Shown here: piece after piece, positions 41,852 to 51,098 of the stretch
Numbering within the stretch: the first letter of the stretch is position 1
Layout of the letters: every line of letters begins with the position of its first letter
Origin: Erysipelotrichaceae bacterium
GTDB taxonomy: Bacteria; Bacillota_I; Bacilli_A; Erysipelotrichales; Erysipelotrichaceae
Assembly (NCBI GenBank): GCA_017404785.1
Contig: JAFRBQ010000019.1
Coordinates: 62,001 to 126,000 of the forward strand
Reading direction: 5' to 3'
Length of the DNA: 64,000 bases
Position numbers and translations under genes: made by a program
The notes under the pieces: model-generated
The model's input: the letters and a program-made list of their open reading frames with translations, nothing else
The model's database searches: none
What the model was told of the DNA's origin: nothing

Positions 41852-42358
41852 ATGTCAAAGGATTTTTTCAAGGAACTGTTAAAGACATTCTGTCTGGCCC
41901 TGATCATGGTGATCATTCTGATCACTTTTGTCTTCATGCCCTGTGTTGTAGAAGGCACCAGTATGAACGATACTCTCTATGAGGATGATTTCGGTTATTC
42001 GTTCATCATATCCAGAAAGATCGGGATCAATCGTTTTGATATTGCCGTGATAAAGATCGGAGAAGGCGATTCTTCCAAACTGCTCGTTAAAAGGGTTATC
42101 GGACTTCCTGGGGAAAATGTCGAGTATGCCGATAATAAGCTATACATCAATGGTGAATATATCGAGGAAGACTTCCTTGGTGATGTTTCGACAGGCGATC
42201 ACAAGATCAAACTGGGAAGTGATGAGTATTACTGTCTTGGTGACAACCGCAATGTTTCAAGAGATTCAAGATTCTACGGACCTTTTAAAACTGAGAAGAT
42301 CGTTTCGACACATCTGTTCGTCTTCTATCCGCTGAAGGATTTCGGTTTCAAGAAATAG
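41852..42358 (+). CDS. lepB: Signal peptidase I
   Basis: 168 residues. One N-terminal membrane helix (about 12-31), the catalytic serine in EGTSMNDTL (S37) and the general-base lysine in VKRVIGLPGENV (K80); GDNRNVSRDSRFYGPF near 130 is box E. It removes signal peptides from exported proteins at the outer face of the membrane. Short Gram-positive form. It is followed by a terminator. Confidence 0.95.
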   Translation: MSKDFFKELLKTFCLALIMVIILITFVFMPCVVEGTSMNDTLYEDDFGYSFIISRKIGINRFDIAVIKIGEGDSSKLLVKRVIGLPGENVEYADNKLYINGEYIEEDFLGDVSTGDHKIKLGSDEYYCLGDNRNVSRDSRFYGPFKTEKIVSTHLFVFYPLKDFGFKK

Positions 42359-42364
42359 ATAAGG

Positions 42365-42386
42365 CAGGAAGCTAATTCCTGTTTTT
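42365..42386 (+). terminator. Terminator after lepB
   Basis: CAGGAA / TTCCTG with a five-base loop and five T. Confidence 0.75.
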
Positions 42387-42403
42387 AAATAAGGTAACAA
42401 AAC

Positions 42404-42685
42404 ATGAAACACTACATCATTGTAAAGTTCATTGATGAATATGATTATTTAAAGCATGCAGAAGAGATCAGAGAACTGTTCAATAACGCTATGGAAATAA
42501 AAGATGTTTCAAGTATTAAACTTTATACATCTAATTCCGATCTTGCAAACAGATATGATCTGATGATCGAGATGAAACTTGCAAAGCCGGCTCTGAAGGC
42601 TTTTGATGATAGCTGGATTCATAAAAGATGGAAAGAAGATTATGGCAGATATATGACTGATAAAGTGATATTTGACTGTGATTAA
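42404..42685 (+). CDS. Dabb-like (stress-responsive A/B barrel) small protein
   Basis: 93 residues, soluble. The pattern fits a dimeric alpha-beta barrel of the Dabb family: KHYIIVKFIDE first strand, a helix (AEEIRELFNNAM), DVSSIKLYTSN, then RYDLMIEMKLAKPALKAF and a final VIFDCD strand. Many members have no known reaction. It starts after AAGG with an 8-base spacing and ends 17 bases before rbgA. Identification rests on the fold pattern only. Confidence 0.65.
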   Translation: MKHYIIVKFIDEYDYLKHAEEIRELFNNAMEIKDVSSIKLYTSNSDLANRYDLMIEMKLAKPALKAFDDSWIHKRWKEDYGRYMTDKVIFDCD

Positions 42686-42702
42686 GATAAAGGAAAACTA
42701 AA

Positions 42703-43548
42703 ATGTCTGAGAAGGAAGTAAACAACGTCGCCATCAACTGGTATCCGGGACATATGGCCAAAGCCCGCAGACAGATGGAAGAGCAGCTAAAGCTTGTGGA
42801 CATCGTCATCGAATTAAGAGATGCCAGGATCCCGGAGGCTTCGGCCAATCCTATTCTGGCTGAGCTTTCAAAGAATAAGCGTGTGCTTATTGTTTTGAAC
42901 AAGGCTGATCTGGCTGATCCCGAAGAAAGCAGAAAGTGGAAGGAACATTACGAAAACTGCCTCATCGTCAACAGCAGCAGCGACAATCTGAGCAAGCTCG
43001 TCGTCAATGAAGTAAAAAGGATCCTGCAGGATAAACTTGATCGGGCCAAAGCCAGAGGGATCAGAAAAATCTCCCTGAGAGCAATGGTCGTCGGCATTCC
43101 CAATGTAGGTAAATCGACATTCATCAACAACATCGTCAAAAAGAAGGTAGCGAAGGCGGAAAACCGTCCGGGTGTCACCAAATCACTGCAGTGGATAAGA
43201 CTTAACGAAGACGTCGAACTGTTGGATACACCAGGCGTACTTTGGCCCAAGATCGAGAATCAGGATGATGCACGACTTCTGGCGCTGATCGGTTCGATCA
43301 ATGATGACATCCTTGATAAACAGGATCTTGTGCTGTTTGGACTGAAGCTTCTGAAAGAGAAATATCCCGGTCTCATATCGGAAAGATACGGTGTCGATGA
43401 AAATCAGGATGAGCTGATCAGACAGATCGGTCAGGCCAAACTGTGGCTTTCAAATGATGGTGAGGTCGATATGGCTAAGACAGTCGAAGTGATATTGAAG
43501 GATATCCGTTCAAACAAAATAGGAAGGATCACCTGGCAGGATGCTTGA
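42703..43548 (+). CDS. rbgA: Ribosome biogenesis GTPase RbgA (YlqF)
   Basis: 281 residues. The G motifs are circularly permuted, as in this family: NKADLAD (G4) near 66 comes before GIPNVGKSTFIN (G1) near 130 and DTPGVLWPK (G3) near 175. INWYPGHMAKARRQM at the N-terminus is the RbgA mark. It joins late 50S assembly, close to L16 incorporation. It overlaps rnhB by 8 bases, the same order as in Bacillus. Confidence 0.97.
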   Translation: MSEKEVNNVAINWYPGHMAKARRQMEEQLKLVDIVIELRDARIPEASANPILAELSKNKRVLIVLNKADLADPEESRKWKEHYENCLIVNSSSDNLSKLVVNEVKRILQDKLDRAKARGIRKISLRAMVVGIPNVGKSTFINNIVKKKVAKAENRPGVTKSLQWIRLNEDVELLDTPGVLWPKIENQDDARLLALIGSINDDILDKQDLVLFGLKLLKEKYPGLISERYGVDENQDELIRQIGQAKLWLSNDGEVDMAKTVEVILKDIRSNKIGRITWQDA

Positions 43549-44143
43549 AAACGAGTACGAAAAGATATACTGGGCCAAAGGTGAGTATGTCATGGGTATA
43601 GATGAAGCAGGAAGAGGACCGTTATGCGGTCCTTTAGTGGTTGCTTCGTGCATATTACCGATCGGTTATGAAAATGAACTGATCAATGACTCAAAAAAGC
43701 TTACCGAAAGAAAAAGGGAAAAACTGTTCCCGATCATCATCAAAGATGCTCTGGATTACCGTTTCAGGATCGTTGAACCTGAAGAGATCGACAAATATGA
43801 TATCTATCATGCCACAAAGATGGCGATGGATGATCTGAGCAGGTCAACCGATATTCACAAGGTCACTCTTACCGATGCAATGCCTTTAGGGAGGAAGGAT
43901 GTGATCGATATGATCAAGGGTGATGCCAGATCAATAAGTATCGCTGCCGCCAGCATCCTGGCAAAGGTATTGAGGGATCATATCATGATGGGCTATGACG
44001 TGCTCTATCCTGAATATGAATACCGCAATCATAAGGGTTATGGAACCAAACGCCATCTTGAACTGATGGATCAATACGGGCTCAACAAGCTCTACAGGAT
44101 GTCTTATCGACCTTGTCAGATAAGAGAAATAAAACTTTTTTAA
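43541..44143 (+). CDS. rnhB: Ribonuclease HII
   Basis: 200 residues. GIDEAGRGPLCGPLVVA near residue 19 holds the first acidic pair, TLTDAMPLGR near 108 and SIAAASILAKVLRDH near 131 the rest of the active site. It removes misplaced ribonucleotides and RNA primers from DNA-RNA hybrids. Coupled to rbgA by overlap. The end HKGYGTKRHLELMDQYG is the usual substrate-contact region. Confidence 0.97.
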   Translation: MLENEYEKIYWAKGEYVMGIDEAGRGPLCGPLVVASCILPIGYENELINDSKKLTERKREKLFPIIIKDALDYRFRIVEPEEIDKYDIYHATKMAMDDLSRSTDIHKVTLTDAMPLGRKDVIDMIKGDARSISIAAASILAKVLRDHIMMGYDVLYPEYEYRNHKGYGTKRHLELMDQYGLNKLYRMSYRPCQIREIKLF

Positions 44144-44186
44144 AAAAATTTAGGAAAAACACCTTTATTCGGCTAATAATGTATAG

Positions 44187-44900
44187 ATGGATAAAAAGGA
44201 ACTTATCAGTTACGCTGTACATTTTAATGGTGAATACAGGGAAATCATAAGAGCCATAGAACTCAAAAAGAGTGTTCCGGAAGTCGAAGTGGAAAATGCG
44301 ATCACGGTTTTTGATGATGTCTATCCTTCATCTCTGTTTGATCTGAAGTATCCGCCACTGGTCCTTTTCTATAAAGGAGATCTTACTCTTCTTGAAAACG
44401 AGATGATAGGTGTTGTAGGTTCAAGAAAACCGTGTGAATATGCCTTGAAGGCAACTAAGGGCCTGGTAAGAAACTATAGAGATGAAGTAATAATCTCAGG
44501 TCTGGCAAAAGGAATCGATGCCTGTGCTCATGAAAATGCGTCTAAAACGATCGGTATACTGGGATGCGGGATCGACTATATCTATCCTTTCTCCAATTAT
44601 GAACTTTTCAAGAGAATGGAACGCAGTCAGCTGATCATTTCCGAATATCCCGGTATGTGCAAGCCGCTTTCATATCACTTTCCTTTCCGCAACAGGATCA
44701 TTGCCGCCTTGAGCAAACGAGTCTATGTGATGCAGTCCAAGGAAAGATCGGGAACGATGACGACTGTCAATGAATGTCTGGAGATGGGCAAGGAAGTAAG
44801 GGTGCTGCCATATGCGGTTTTTGATGAGGATGGCCGGCACAATAATCACCTGATCTATGAAGGGGCTACCCCAATCTTGATTGATGAAATTGCTTTTTAG
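44187..44900 (+). CDS. dprA: DNA processing protein DprA (short form)
   Basis: 237 residues, consisting of the Rossmann-like core only, without the C-terminal winged helix seen in longer forms. GVVGSRKPCEYA near 73, ISGLAKGIDACAHENA near 105, GILGCGIDYIYPFSN near 124 and FPFRNRIIAALSKRVYVMQS near 170 (20 residues) are DprA core signatures. DprA loads RecA on incoming single strands in natural transformation. A weak TAATAA or AATAAT lies 6-7 bases before the ATG, without a Shine-Dalgarno. topA follows, as in many Firmicutes. Confidence 0.93.
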   Translation: MDKKELISYAVHFNGEYREIIRAIELKKSVPEVEVENAITVFDDVYPSSLFDLKYPPLVLFYKGDLTLLENEMIGVVGSRKPCEYALKATKGLVRNYRDEVIISGLAKGIDACAHENASKTIGILGCGIDYIYPFSNYELFKRMERSQLIISEYPGMCKPLSYHFPFRNRIIAALSKRVYVMQSKERSGTMTTVNECLEMGKEVRVLPYAVFDEDGRHNNHLIYEGATPILIDEIAF

Positions 44901-44943
44901 AAATAAATATGTAAATATTATTAATTGTTGAAAGAGGAAACGT

Positions 44944-46944
44944 ATGAAAAATCTGGTAATTGTTGAATCTCCATCAAAATCCAAAACGATCGAAAAATAC
45001 CTCGGAAAGGATTTTAAAGTCACTTCTTCCAAGGGCCATATATGTGATCTTGCCACCAAGGGCAAGGAAGGTCTGGGTGTTGATGTTGAGAATGATTTCA
45101 ATCCGACTTATGAAATATCCAAAGATAAAAAAGAAGTAGTAAAAGATCTCAAGAAGCTTGTAGAAGATTCTGATTTCGTCTATCTGGCAACCGACCCGGA
45201 TAGAGAGGGTGAGGCTATTTCCTGGCATCTGGCCAGAGAACTGGGACTTGATCTCAATGAGAAAAACAGGATCGTCTTCAACGAGATAACCAAGAATGCG
45301 GTTTTAAAAGCCCTGGAAGATCCAAGAACCATTGATATGTCTCTTGTAAGATCTCAGGAGACCAGAAGGATCCTGGACCGTATCATCGGTTTCAAGCTTT
45401 CCAAACTGCTTAAAAGAAAGATCGGTTCCAAGTCTGCCGGCCGTGTACAGTCTATCGCTTTAAGGATGATCTGCGACAAGGAAGCTGAGATCAAGGCTTT
45501 CGTGCCTGTTGAATCATGGACGATCAATGCGGATCTTGGCAAAAAACTTTTAACTGAATTGAGCAAATACAAAGGCAAGAAGGTCGAGATCTCCAACGAG
45601 AAGGAAGCTGATGAGATCCTGAAGGCTTTAGGCGATGATTTCGTTCTGGAAGAAATAAGTGAAAAGACCAAGAAGAGAAGTGCTTTTCTGCCTTTCATAA
45701 CTTCAACCATGCAGCAGGAAGCTTCAACAAAGCTGGGCTTTGGTTCCAAGAAGACGATGATGGTCGCTCAGACTCTTTATGAAGGTGTTGAACTTGGAAA
45801 TGGTGCTCAGGGTCTTATCACCTACATGAGAACCGACTCAACAAGACTTTCCAATGAATTTGTTTCCGCTGCCTACAGCAAGATCGAAAACGAGTATGGC
45901 AAGGAATACAAGGGCTTCTACAGGGTCAAGAATGATGAATCGTCACAGGACGCACATGAGGCCATCAGACCGACAAGTCTTGACAATGAACCGGACAGAA
46001 TCAAACAGTATCTGACCAACGATCAGTACAAGCTGTACAAGTTCATCTATTATAGGGCACTGGCGTCTTTGATGTCTGAAGCAAGATTTACAGGTATCAC
46101 CTATAACTTCAACAACAACGATTACATCTTTACTGTTTCCGGACAGAAGATGGAATTTGACGGTTTCCTTAAAGTCTATGGTGATTATGATTCTTCCAAG
46201 GATAGCATACTGCCTAAGCTGGAAAAGGGCGATGTGCTCAAGGCCAAGAAGATCGAAAAAATGCAGCATTTCTCTGAACCGCCTGCACGTTATACCGAAG
46301 CCAGACTTATCAAGGCTCTGGAAGAGGAAGGCGTAGGAAGACCTTCGACCTATGCGACGATCATCGATACGATCATCAACCGCAACTACGTTGAACTAAA
46401 GAAGGCCTCTGATTCAGGCAAGACGAAGTTCTTCTTCCCGACCGAGCAGGGTATTCTGACTGACCAGAAACTCAAGGATTATTTCCGCAAGGTCATCAAC
46501 GTCAAATATACGGCTGAAATGGAATCAGAACTTGATGAGATCGCCGAAGACAAAGTCGATTCGATCAAAGCCTTAAGAGATTTCTATGACGAATTCCAGC
46601 CTCTTGTTGATTCGGCATATGAAAAGATGGAGAAGCTTGAACCGGAAAAGACCGGGGAAGTCTGTCCGGAATGCGGAGGTGACGTCGTCATCAGAAACGG
46701 CCGTTTCGGCAAGTTCAAGTCCTGCATCAACTATCCGACCTGCAAGTGGCATGAATCACTGGTCAAGAAGGAAGAACCGGAACTCATCGGCAGAGACTGT
46801 CCGGAGTGCGGCAAGCCTTTACTGAAGAGAAAATCAAGATACGGAACTTACTTTATCGGCTGTTCCGGATATCCGAAGTGTCATTATATTGAAAACATCG
46901 AGGGTCAAGAACCCAAGAAGTTCTATCGTAAAAAGAAGAAATAA
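44944..46944 (+). CDS. topA: DNA topoisomerase I
   Basis: 666 residues, type IA. The Toprim domain starts at once (KNLVIVESPSKSKTIEKYL, Glu 8) with ATDPDREGEAISWHLA near 81; the catalytic tyrosine is in ITYMRTDSTRLS near 294. RYTEARLIKALEEEGVGRPS near 447 (20 residues) is also conserved. Two zinc-finger segments end the protein: CPECGGDVV...C and CPECGKPLL...C between about 572 and 655. It relaxes negative supercoils. Stop and the trmFO start share one base. Confidence 0.98.
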   Translation: MKNLVIVESPSKSKTIEKYLGKDFKVTSSKGHICDLATKGKEGLGVDVENDFNPTYEISKDKKEVVKDLKKLVEDSDFVYLATDPDREGEAISWHLARELGLDLNEKNRIVFNEITKNAVLKALEDPRTIDMSLVRSQETRRILDRIIGFKLSKLLKRKIGSKSAGRVQSIALRMICDKEAEIKAFVPVESWTINADLGKKLLTELSKYKGKKVEISNEKEADEILKALGDDFVLEEISEKTKKRSAFLPFITSTMQQEASTKLGFGSKKTMMVAQTLYEGVELGNGAQGLITYMRTDSTRLSNEFVSAAYSKIENEYGKEYKGFYRVKNDESSQDAHEAIRPTSLDNEPDRIKQYLTNDQYKLYKFIYYRALASLMSEARFTGITYNFNNNDYIFTVSGQKMEFDGFLKVYGDYDSSKDSILPKLEKGDVLKAKKIEKMQHFSEPPARYTEARLIKALEEEGVGRPSTYATIIDTIINRNYVELKKASDSGKTKFFFPTEQGILTDQKLKDYFRKVINVKYTAEMESELDEIAEDKVDSIKALRDFYDEFQPLVDSAYEKMEKLEPEKTGEVCPECGGDVVIRNGRFGKFKSCINYPTCKWHESLVKKEEPELIGRDCPECGKPLLKRKSRYGTYFIGCSGYPKCHYIENIEGQEPKKFYRKKKK

Positions 46945-48236
46945 TGGAAGTTAAAGTCATCGGTGCCGGTCTGGCAGGTTCGGAAGCAGCCTATCAGCTG
47001 GCTAAAAGAGGAATCAGAGTAAAACTCTATGAACAGAAGGGGATCAAAAGACACCCGGCTTTTAAGACGGACGATTTTTCGGAACTGATCTGTTCAAACT
47101 CCTTGAGAAGCGATGATCTGTATAATGCGGTCGGCCTTTTAAAAGAAGAGATGCGAACCCTTGATTCATTGATCATGAAGGCGGCAGATAAATACCGCAT
47201 CCCGGCAGGCAAATCTCTGGCCGTAGACCGCGTCGGTTTTTCAAAATACATCACCGATACGATCAGAAGTCTTCCCGAGATCACGATCATCAATGAGGAA
47301 GTTACCGATATCGATGACAATGTTCCAACACTGATCGCAGCCGGTCCGCTGTGCGAAGGAAAACTATCCGAAGCGATCGGCAGACTTTCAGGCAAGCAGT
47401 TCTTGCATTTCTACGATGCCGTATCGCCGATCGTTGAAAAGGATTCGATCGATTTCAGCAGCGCCTACTATAAATCCCGCTATGATGATGAAAATCCCGG
47501 TGACTACATCAATTGTCCTTTAACAAGGGAAGAGTTTGATGAGTTCTATAAGGCCATCATTGAGGCCAAGAAGATCGAAGTTCACGACATCGATGATGAA
47601 AAATACTTTGAAGGCTGCATGCCTTTTGAAGAGATGGCCAGAAGAGGCTACAAGACGCTGCTTTTCGGTCCGATGAAACCGGTCGGGCTTGAACATGACG
47701 GCATCAGACCATATGCGGTCGTTCAGTTAAGAAAAGACAATGCGATCGATACCCTTTACAATGTGGTAGGTTTTCAGACCCACCTGACCTTCAAGTCTCA
47801 GGAAGATGTGCTCAAGAAGGTGCCGGCATTAAGAGATGTCCATATCGTGAGATACGGCGTCATGCACCGAAATACCTATCTCAATTCACCAAACATCATA
47901 AACAACAGATATCAGTTCATAAATTATCCCAATGTCTTTATTGCCGGACAGATCTCCGGCGTCGAGGGATATGTAGAATCAGCTGCTTCAGGACTCTATG
48001 CGGCCATAAACATGGCTCAGTATCTGAATGGTGAGATCAGATATGAGCTTGGACCTGATACGATGATCGGGGCAATGGCCAATTACATCTCCGATCGCAA
48101 TATCAGTAAACTTGAACCGATGAATGCGAATTTCGGTATATTCCGCTGTGCCTATGAAGGCAAGAAGGCCGACAAAAAGAAATTCTATGTCGATCATGCC
48201 CTGAAGGTTGTGAAAGAATATGCAGAAAATGTATAA
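46944..48236 (+). CDS. trmFO: tRNA (uracil-54 C5) methyltransferase TrmFO
   Basis: 430 residues. It makes ribothymidine 54 in the T loop with methylene-THF and FAD. The FAD-binding start VKVIGAGLAGSEAAYQLA and CSNSLRSDDLYNAVGLLKEE near 50 (20 residues), with the cysteine implicated in catalysis in this family, are clear; PAGKSLAVDRVGFS near 88 and AGQISGVEGYVESAASGLYA near 335 (20 residues) as well. It starts on the last base of topA and its end overlaps xerC. Confidence 0.97.
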   Translation: MEVKVIGAGLAGSEAAYQLAKRGIRVKLYEQKGIKRHPAFKTDDFSELICSNSLRSDDLYNAVGLLKEEMRTLDSLIMKAADKYRIPAGKSLAVDRVGFSKYITDTIRSLPEITIINEEVTDIDDNVPTLIAAGPLCEGKLSEAIGRLSGKQFLHFYDAVSPIVEKDSIDFSSAYYKSRYDDENPGDYINCPLTREEFDEFYKAIIEAKKIEVHDIDDEKYFEGCMPFEEMARRGYKTLLFGPMKPVGLEHDGIRPYAVVQLRKDNAIDTLYNVVGFQTHLTFKSQEDVLKKVPALRDVHIVRYGVMHRNTYLNSPNIINNRYQFINYPNVFIAGQISGVEGYVESAASGLYAAINMAQYLNGEIRYELGPDTMIGAMANYISDRNISKLEPMNANFGIFRCAYEGKKADKKKFYVDHALKVVKEYAENV

Positions 48237-49131
48237 GATCCTTGATGAGTTCGTGGCTTACATGTATGACAAACGCACGGGTTCCGATGCGACAAGTGAT
48301 TCATACTACCGCGATATCGCAAGATTCATAAACTATCTGGAAGAAAATCATATCGAGAAATTCAATGATATCGATAAAGGCATTGTTTTTGATTATATCA
48401 ATGAATTAAGAAGCGGAACTATCACCAGAGGCAAGATCTCCAATGCGACCTACGCCAGGAATCTCAGTTCGCTCAGATCATTCTACCGTTATCTCAATCA
48501 GCGACACATCGCGGATGCCAATCCTTTTCTGCAGTTCAAGAATGTTCATGTGGAAAAACATCTGCCTGATGTACTGACATTCGATCAGGTGGAAAGGATC
48601 TTTGATACCTTTGATCTTGAAAAACCGCTCGATGTCAGAAACCGCTGCATCGTCGAGACGATCTATGCGTGCGGACTTCGAATCTCGGAGTGCTGCGATC
48701 TGCTTCTTGATAATGTCGATAAAAGACAGATGATCATCAGAGTAATAGGTAAAGGCAACAAGGAAAGGATCGTTCCTTATTATCCAAGACTCAATGAACT
48801 TATCGATCTATATATCAAAATGTATCGCAATGAGTACGCTATGGAAGGGTTTCCATACCTTTTTGTGTCAAATAGAGGCACAAAAGTATCGCCAAGAAGT
48901 GTTCAATTATTGCTCGATAGTGTTAAAATAAAAGCCGGATTGGAGATCGACATCCATCCGCACATGCTCAGACATTCCTTTGCGACGCACCTTCTGGACA
49001 ATGGTGCCGACCTCAGGACTGTACAGGAGCTTCTGGGCCATGAGAATCTGTCAACGACACAGTTGTATACTCATCTGACTTATGACCGTCTGAAAGGAGC
49101 TGTGGATAAGGCCCATCCGCATTCAAAATGA
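48220..49131 (+). CDS. xerC: Tyrosine recombinase XerC
   Basis: 303 residues. N-terminal SAM-like core-binding domain (about 1-90), then the catalytic domain with the full set: ACGLRISECCDLLL (Arg near 151), HPHMLRHSFATHLL near 246 (His-x-x-Arg), ELLGHENLSTTQLYTHL near 270 (His and the nucleophile Tyr). XerC/XerD resolve chromosome dimers at dif, activated by FtsK. The topA-trmFO-xerC order is that of Bacillus codV, which supports XerC over XerD. clpQ, clpY and codY, which follow there, are missing. Confidence 0.93.
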   Translation: MQKMYKILDEFVAYMYDKRTGSDATSDSYYRDIARFINYLEENHIEKFNDIDKGIVFDYINELRSGTITRGKISNATYARNLSSLRSFYRYLNQRHIADANPFLQFKNVHVEKHLPDVLTFDQVERIFDTFDLEKPLDVRNRCIVETIYACGLRISECCDLLLDNVDKRQMIIRVIGKGNKERIVPYYPRLNELIDLYIKMYRNEYAMEGFPYLFVSNRGTKVSPRSVQLLLDSVKIKAGLEIDIHPHMLRHSFATHLLDNGADLRTVQELLGHENLSTTQLYTHLTYDRLKGAVDKAHPHSK

Positions 49132-51095
49132 AAAAGAAGAAAATAGATCTCAGATTTCTATATATGTGGATACCGATGATCCTTCTGGAACTGATCTTTC
49201 ATATTGTTCAGTTCAGATCATTTGATATCTTTACATTCCTGCGTCTGTTCTTTTACACACTGTTTGTATCCGAACTGATCTGCATCATCTGTTCGCTTTT
49301 CAAAAACAGGAAGGTCTACTTCGTTGTCGGCTTTGTTTATTTTATTCTGATCTGTTTCTACAGCTTTGTGGAACTCATCTTCAAGAACTTCATGGGTGAC
49401 TTCTATTCTTTCGGTACCGTTGGAGATGGTGCCTTGAGAATTGCACAGTATGCCCTGATCTTCTTATCAAATGCGAAACTTCCTTATTATCTGTGTTTTC
49501 TGCCGATAATCGTCTATCTGCTTTTACACAAATACGTCAAGTTCAATGACAAGGGACCTTTCCAGATCCCGCTGATCATCTGCATTTCCGCATTTTTGCT
49601 GCTGCTTCCATGCATGAACCTCGGTTCTGGCAATTCTTCAATTCTGGATGTCTACGCGACTTTCTCAAACAAGACGATCATCATCGACAAGATGGGCATT
49701 CAGCACTTCCTGTTTCGAGACCTGAGTGCTTTTGTCTACAAGGCTCCGGATGTCATTGTTATCGATGATGTGGATGATGACGACAAGGATGATAAACCGG
49801 TCGAGCCTACGATCCAACCTAGAGTCATCGATTCGACTAAATGGAAAAACATCGCTGAGAATGAAGAGAATACCAACATGCAGACGATCGACAAGTATCT
49901 GATGTCGCAGAGGATCACTCAGACCAACGAAAAGACCGGCGTTTTTGAGAACTACAACTTCATCTATTTCATGGTCGAAGCGATGGACTATCTGGCGATC
50001 GACAAGGATCTTACGCCAACGCTGTACAAGATGTACACCCAGGGCTACAGTTTTTATAATCACTACACACCTTTATATTCATGTGCAACAGGTGAATCGG
50101 AATTCGTTTCCTATACATCTCTGTTCCCATATGTAAACGTATGTACACCTAACTATATCGCCGGTGACCAGTTCTATGAGGCTCTTCCTTATCTTTTCAA
50201 GAACAAGGGTTATTCAACATTCTCATTGCACAACTGGCGTGATGAATTCTATGAAAGAAAACTGATCCATCCAGCTATCGGTTTTGACAACTATACAGAT
50301 ATCGATGATATCTGGCAGGATACTTCGATCCAGCACACCAACGGCTGGCAGGCTGACTCAATGCTGATAGAACAGGCCATCAAGCAGATCGATCAGGTAA
50401 AGAACAGAAAGTTCTTCTGCAATATCGTCACTTCCGTCATGCACTTCCCATACGAGGAATCTTCATACTGGGGCGATTACTATCTTGATCAGATAAATGA
50501 AGTTCATCCTGACTACTATATCGACTACAAGCGTTATCTTTCCAAGTGTATGGATTTTGATAACGGTCTGAAGATCCTGCTGGACTATCTTGAAGCAAAT
50601 GGTCTGGCTGACAATACCGTCATCTGTATCTATCCTGACCATCGTCCATACTGGATGGATTACGACACCGTCATGGAATATACCAGATGGATCAATCCTG
50701 ATCGTCAGGGAGAAAACGGCATTTACCGTTCGCCATTCATCATTTACAACAAGAACCTGGTTCCGGAAGTCAACAACAATTACTGTTCAACACTTGATCA
50801 TGTACCGACGATCGCCAATATGTTTGATCTGGATTATGATCCTAGATTATATCTGGGCAAGGATATCTATGATGGCAATAATACCGTCATCCTTTCCAAC
50901 GGCAACTGGATCAACGAACAGGGCTGGTATGATGCAACGAGCGAGACTTTCAACCCTAATCCGGGCGTTGAAATGCCTACCAGTGATTACATAAGCAGAA
51001 AGAATACTTCTGTACAGAACACGATCAAGATCTCATATCTCATCCTTGATGAAACTTATTTCGCAAAGCGAAAAGAGATCTGTTATCCGAAGTAA
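49128..51095 (+). CDS. Second LTA-synthase-like membrane enzyme
   Basis: 655 residues. Five membrane helices lie within the first about 185 residues, an acidic linker (DDVDDDDKDDK) follows, then the extracellular sulfatase fold: IYFMVEAMDYLAIDK near 278, CATGESEFVSYTS near 319 (candidate nucleophile Thr), and YPDHRPYWMDY near 502 (Asp/His metal ligands). It is a paralogue of the protein at 8610. The active site differs in detail (VEAM for AESF, ATGE for TTNGE), suggesting a different glycerol-phosphate or other phospho-polymer role. It starts on the ATGA overlap with xerC and ends 3 bases before murE, so wall precursor and polymer genes share a transcript. Confidence 0.85.
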   Translation: MKKKKIDLRFLYMWIPMILLELIFHIVQFRSFDIFTFLRLFFYTLFVSELICIICSLFKNRKVYFVVGFVYFILICFYSFVELIFKNFMGDFYSFGTVGDGALRIAQYALIFLSNAKLPYYLCFLPIIVYLLLHKYVKFNDKGPFQIPLIICISAFLLLLPCMNLGSGNSSILDVYATFSNKTIIIDKMGIQHFLFRDLSAFVYKAPDVIVIDDVDDDDKDDKPVEPTIQPRVIDSTKWKNIAENEENTNMQTIDKYLMSQRITQTNEKTGVFENYNFIYFMVEAMDYLAIDKDLTPTLYKMYTQGYSFYNHYTPLYSCATGESEFVSYTSLFPYVNVCTPNYIAGDQFYEALPYLFKNKGYSTFSLHNWRDEFYERKLIHPAIGFDNYTDIDDIWQDTSIQHTNGWQADSMLIEQAIKQIDQVKNRKFFCNIVTSVMHFPYEESSYWGDYYLDQINEVHPDYYIDYKRYLSKCMDFDNGLKILLDYLEANGLADNTVICIYPDHRPYWMDYDTVMEYTRWINPDRQGENGIYRSPFIIYNKNLVPEVNNNYCSTLDHVPTIANMFDLDYDPRLYLGKDIYDGNNTVILSNGNWINEQGWYDATSETFNPNPGVEMPTSDYISRKNTSVQNTIKISYLILDETYFAKRKEICYPK

Positions 51096-51098
51096 GAT

